Positions 63,470-64,000 of a stretch of DNA of 64,000 nt are shown piece by piece. The notes beneath the pieces were generated by a model. That model saw nothing but the letters and a program-made list of their open reading frames with translations. It ran no database searches and had not been told where the DNA came from. The stretch is from Stappia sp. ES.058. GTDB lineage: Bacteria > Pseudomonadota > Alphaproteobacteria > Rhizobiales > Stappiaceae. Numbering within the stretch: the first letter of the stretch is position 1; every line of letters starts with the position of its first letter. The DNA lies in NCBI RefSeq assembly GCF_900105595.1, contig NZ_LT629784.1, forward strand, positions 3,431,001 to 3,495,000, in the 5' to 3' direction. The position numbers and the translations under genes are program-made.

Positions 63470-64000
63470 GACGAGGCCTGTTTCCTGTGATTGCAAGATT
63501 GTCCGGTTGCGGATCGACCCCGCCACGCGCAGCCAGGGCTTCCGCCACATGATCGGCGGCATTTAGGGCCTGAAGACACAAGGGTGCAACCACTTTGAAC
63601 CGTCCGGGCCGTCCGCTTCGCGCACGGTGCGCCTCCGAGAGTTGTGCACCCAGGCCGGCCAGCACCGGCACGAACCGCAACACCAGCGCAATGGCGAGAG
63701 CGACCCGCGTCTCGGAAAGTCCGATGACACGCAACGGGCGCAACAACGGCCGCAGTGCCTCGATCACCGCGTCCATCCGGCTGGTGAGCGTGACAAGATA
63801 CGCAAGCAGGATCAGCGTCGCGAGCCTGAGAACGACGACCGTGCCTGTGCTCCGGGACACCAGAAGAACATGGGCGACGAAGATGAACAGCAACACTGGC
63901 AGCAATGTCTTGAGACTTGCAAGGGCGTGAAAGCCCCGAAGGCCGAGACTGGCATAGAGCGCAAGCACGAGTGTAAGGCAGATCCCGAGAACAAACGGAT
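63459..64000 (-). CDS. bioN: ECF transporter T component BioN, truncated by window edge
   Basis: The frame stays open to the last base, so the start lies beyond 64000; about 180 residues are visible. It is hydrophobic, with helices for residues coded around 63760-63990, and shows the ECF T-component pattern ALRPLLRPLRVIGLSETRVALAIALVLRFVP in pieces (the AxR coupling region is coded near 63520-63600 as SGRPGRFKVVAPL). It couples the ATPase (BioM, presumably next outside) to BioY. A GTG at 63968 could be a start but would lose the first helix. Confidence 0.8.
   Translation of the reverse strand, partial: PFVLGICLTLVLALYASLGLRGFHALASLKTLLPVLLFIFVAHVLLVSRSTGTVVVLRLATLILLAYLVTLTSRMDAVIEALRPLLRPLRVIGLSETRVALAIALVLRFVPVLAGLGAQLSEAHRARSGRPGRFKVVAPLCLQALNAADHVAEALAARGGVDPQPDNLAITGNRPRHDG

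Overview
The window is 64 kb of dense, GC-rich sequence with 59 protein-coding genes on both strands. I saw no rRNA, tRNA, CRISPR array, insertion sequence or phage. The gene content points to a free-living, metabolically versatile alphaproteobacterium, probably Hyphomicrobiales (Rhizobiales) and possibly a Stappia/Labrenzia-like marine lineage. The pointers are AsnC-linked hppD, a CyaC-type redox adenylate cyclase, CobW followed by a WD40 gene, BioY/BioN, and many TRAP/ABC importers and DMT exporters. The taxonomic placement is inference from gene families, not from a marker gene.

Layout. 0.2-8 kb: a DMT exporter, a His-rich NicO Ni/Co transporter with a DUF1007 partner, a leucine-dehydrogenase family gene, a LysR regulator, and an operon of CobW metallochaperone, WD40 protein and DUF2937. 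8-16 kb: a divergent two-gene 2-oxoacid:ferredoxin oxidoreductase (korAB-like), an alkyltransferase, an aminotransferase, a 29-residue membrane peptide, a LacI regulator plus 2-hydroxyacid dehydrogenase behind a perfect 14-bp palindrome, and a second DMT exporter. 16-29 kb: a chromate transporter with MarR, then a minus-strand operon (ABC importer, cytosine-deaminase-like hydrolase, FAD oxidoreductase, two NQO-like flavoproteins). That operon is divergent from RidA and 8-oxoguanine deaminase and looks like a nucleobase or heterocycle uptake and breakdown locus. SprA-like zincin and creatininase-family genes follow. 29-38.6 kb: ArsC-like protein, CyaC cyclase, an ArgE-type deacylase, and a complete Dpp/Opp-type ABC importer interrupted by two related palindromic elements.

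38.6-45 kb: copper ATPase with a CueR-type promoter, an IlvD/EDD sugar-acid dehydratase, an SCP2 protein, a DenD-type dehydrogenase and a TetR regulator. 45-52 kb: a dctPQM TRAP importer with its DctB/DctD two-component system; dctP has a -24/-12 promoter and two upstream direct repeats 33 bp apart. 52-60 kb: a GMC oxidoreductase, TerB/DUF533 protein, AsnC divergent from hppD with two TGCAC-type dyads between them, then the trehalose operon otsB-GH15-otsA ending in a strong terminator. 60.3-64 kb: bioN (cut by the window edge), bioY, an acyl-CoA ligase and a thiolase that lacks usual catalytic residues, all in overlapping order.

The most unusual points are the degenerate korAB pair, the non-canonical thiolase/ligase pair tied to biotin uptake, the nucleobase-like divergent cluster, and several well-formed regulatory sites that can be tested by comparing genomes.
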